From assembly GCA_028706735.1 (NCBI GenBank), contig JAQTVS010000029.1, positions 1 through 15,026 on the forward strand: 15,026 nucleotides of DNA, in the 5' to 3' direction. Source of the stretch: Thiomonas sp. Its GTDB lineage: Bacteria; Pseudomonadota; Gammaproteobacteria; Burkholderiales; Burkholderiaceae_C. This document shows positions 13,990 through 15,026 of this stretch, in pieces (the first letter of the stretch is position 1; every line of letters begins with the position of its first letter). The notes under the pieces were generated by a model. That model was not told the origin of the DNA. It saw only the letters and a list, made by a program, of their open reading frames with translations, and did no database searches. A program made the translations under genes and the position numbers.

Positions 13990-15026
13990 TCAGGTGAGCT
14001 TGCGCGTAGACATGAATCGGTCGAACTCGTTCTCCGCAAAACGGAACCACAGAATGTCATCATTACGGAACTTGACCCAATCCGGATAGACCTTGCGCCA
14101 GTGCGGATTGCTTGAGGACAGTTCGTTGTAAACGTCGTTGGCGGCCTTGTATGCCGCTTCCATCACGTCTTTCGGAAAACCTTGCAGCTTGGCGCCCTTG
14201 CCCACCAGTTCCTTGAGCGCAGGGGGGTTTTTGGCGTCGTAAGCGGCCTGCATATTGACGTGGGCGTAGGCCGTCGCGGTATCGACCGCCGCCTTATAGT
14301 CGGCGGGCAGCGCGTTGTAAGCCTTTTGGTTGACGTAGAGATCAAGCTCCAGACCGCCTTCCCACCAACCGGGATACAGGTAGTTCTTCGCCACCTTGTA
14401 GAAGCCCAGCTTCAGATCGTCATACGGGCCGATCCACTCCGCCGCGTCGATGGTGCCCTTTTCCAGCGAGGGATAAATGTCGCCGCCGGGAATGTTCTGC
14501 GGCACCACGCCGATGCGCTCCATCACCTTGCCGGCAAAGCCGCCAATGCGCATTTTCAGGCCCTTCATGTCGGCCAGGCTCTTGATCGGCTTGCGGAACC
14601 AGCCGCCCATCTGCGCCCCGGTGTTGCCGCAGGGGAAGTTGAGGAAGTTGTATTGGCTGTAGAACTCGCGCATCAGCTTGAGGCCGTTGCCCTGGAACAT
14701 CCAAGCCGTCATCTGGCGGGAGTTGAAGCCGAACGGCACCGTGGCGCCCAGCGCGAAGGTCGGATCTTTGCCGAAGAAGTAGTACGGCGCGGTATGGCAG
14801 CACTCCACCGTGCCTTGCTGCACTGCATCGACCACGCCGAACGCGGGCACCAGTTCACCGGCGGCGTGCACCGAGATCTCGAACTTGCCGTTGGTCAGCG
14901 CCTTGACCTTTTGCGCGAACACATTGGCCGCGCCGTAAATCGTGTCGAGCGAGTTGGGAAAGCTCGATGCGAGGCGCCAGCGCACGGCTTGCTGCGCCAT
15001 GACTGCAGGTGCAGTGCCTGCCGCGA
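13990..15026 (-). CDS. TRAP transporter substrate-binding protein, TakP-like (copy 2, start outside window)
   Basis: This second DctP/TakP-type binding protein is open to the right edge. The visible protein begins within the signal peptide (AAGTAPAVMAQQAVRWRLASS), which lines up with copy 1, so about 18 N-terminal residues are missing. An internal ATG at 15000 is not the true start. It keeps GAQMGGWFRKP, DAAEWIGPYDD and GWWEGG, the expected ligand-site segments. Differences from copy 1 cluster in a few places: KALTNGK for KEASGGK, and the stretch ADYKAAVDTATAYAHVN. Several also fall in the pocket region, for example C for M before GNTGAQ and C for A in VECCH. These may alter ligand preference. 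Its own terminator follows the stop, and copy 1 lies 135 bp downstream on the same strand. Confidence 0.93.
   Translation of the reverse strand, partial: AAGTAPAVMAQQAVRWRLASSFPNSLDTIYGAANVFAQKVKALTNGKFEISVHAAGELVPAFGVVDAVQQGTVECCHTAPYYFFGKDPTFALGATVPFGFNSRQMTAWMFQGNGLKLMREFYSQYNFLNFPCGNTGAQMGGWFRKPIKSLADMKGLKMRIGGFAGKVMERIGVVPQNIPGGDIYPSLEKGTIDAAEWIGPYDDLKLGFYKVAKNYLYPGWWEGGLELDLYVNQKAYNALPADYKAAVDTATAYAHVNMQAAYDAKNPPALKELVGKGAKLQGFPKDVMEAAYKAANDVYNELSSSNPHWRKVYPDWVKFRNDDILWFRFAENEFDRFMSTRKLT

Noticed and set aside
13990-15000. ATG at 15000 as the true start of TRAP copy 2
   Set aside because: The upstream codons AAGTAPAV match the signal peptide of copy 1, so the start lies beyond the window.

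Overview
The window reads as ordinary chromosome of a GC-rich betaproteobacterium of the order Burkholderiales. The grounds are the gene order ilvB-ilvH-ilvC-psd-pssA, the surE-pcm pair, the sigma factor-DUF3619-DUF3106-RDD cluster diverging from ilvB, and the protein sequences. A Thiomonas-like genome would fit, but that is an impression that needs a database search. Coding density is high and most real genes carry family signatures that can be read by eye.

Layout. On the minus strand, reading right to left from 7.1 kb to the left edge, lie: the branched-chain amino acid genes ilvB, ilvH and ilvC (acetohydroxyacid synthase large and small subunits, ketol-acid reductoisomerase); psd and pssA, the two steps making phosphatidylethanolamine from CDP-diacylglycerol and serine; three tRNA genes (Gly-GCC, Cys-GCA, Leu-UAA) behind a near-consensus promoter; and surE overlapping the start of pcm, which runs off the left edge. 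On the plus strand from 7.27 to 10.68 kb lies a tightly packed run: an ECF-like sigma factor, a DUF3619 single-pass membrane protein, an exported DUF3106 protein, an RDD membrane protein, a DUF4337 membrane protein and a PAP2 phosphatase. Several of these overlap by 1-4 bases. A DMT-family permease (minus) and a LysR regulator (plus) diverge at 11.6-11.8 kb. The right end holds two minus-strand genes for TakP-like TRAP transporter binding proteins, tandem copies about 86% identical; the second runs off the right edge.

How the parts work together. IlvB and IlvH form one enzyme and IlvC acts on its product. Psd acts on the product of PssA. The ilv region carries a lot of possible RNA-level control: a candidate leader ORF with a Leu-Leu-Val-Arg-Ile-Leu stretch before ilvB, three hairpins between ilvB and ilvH, and a perfect 16-bp hairpin after ilvC. 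The sigma factor and its followers look like an envelope-linked regulatory module in which DUF3619 is a candidate anti-sigma factor; this is inferred from arrangement and topology only.

Most of the window is conserved housekeeping content. The parts most worth a second look are the ilv leader and intercistronic RNA, the sigma/DUF module, the terminator inside the tRNA cluster, and the duplicated TRAP binding proteins with a repeat-bearing AT-rich promoter.
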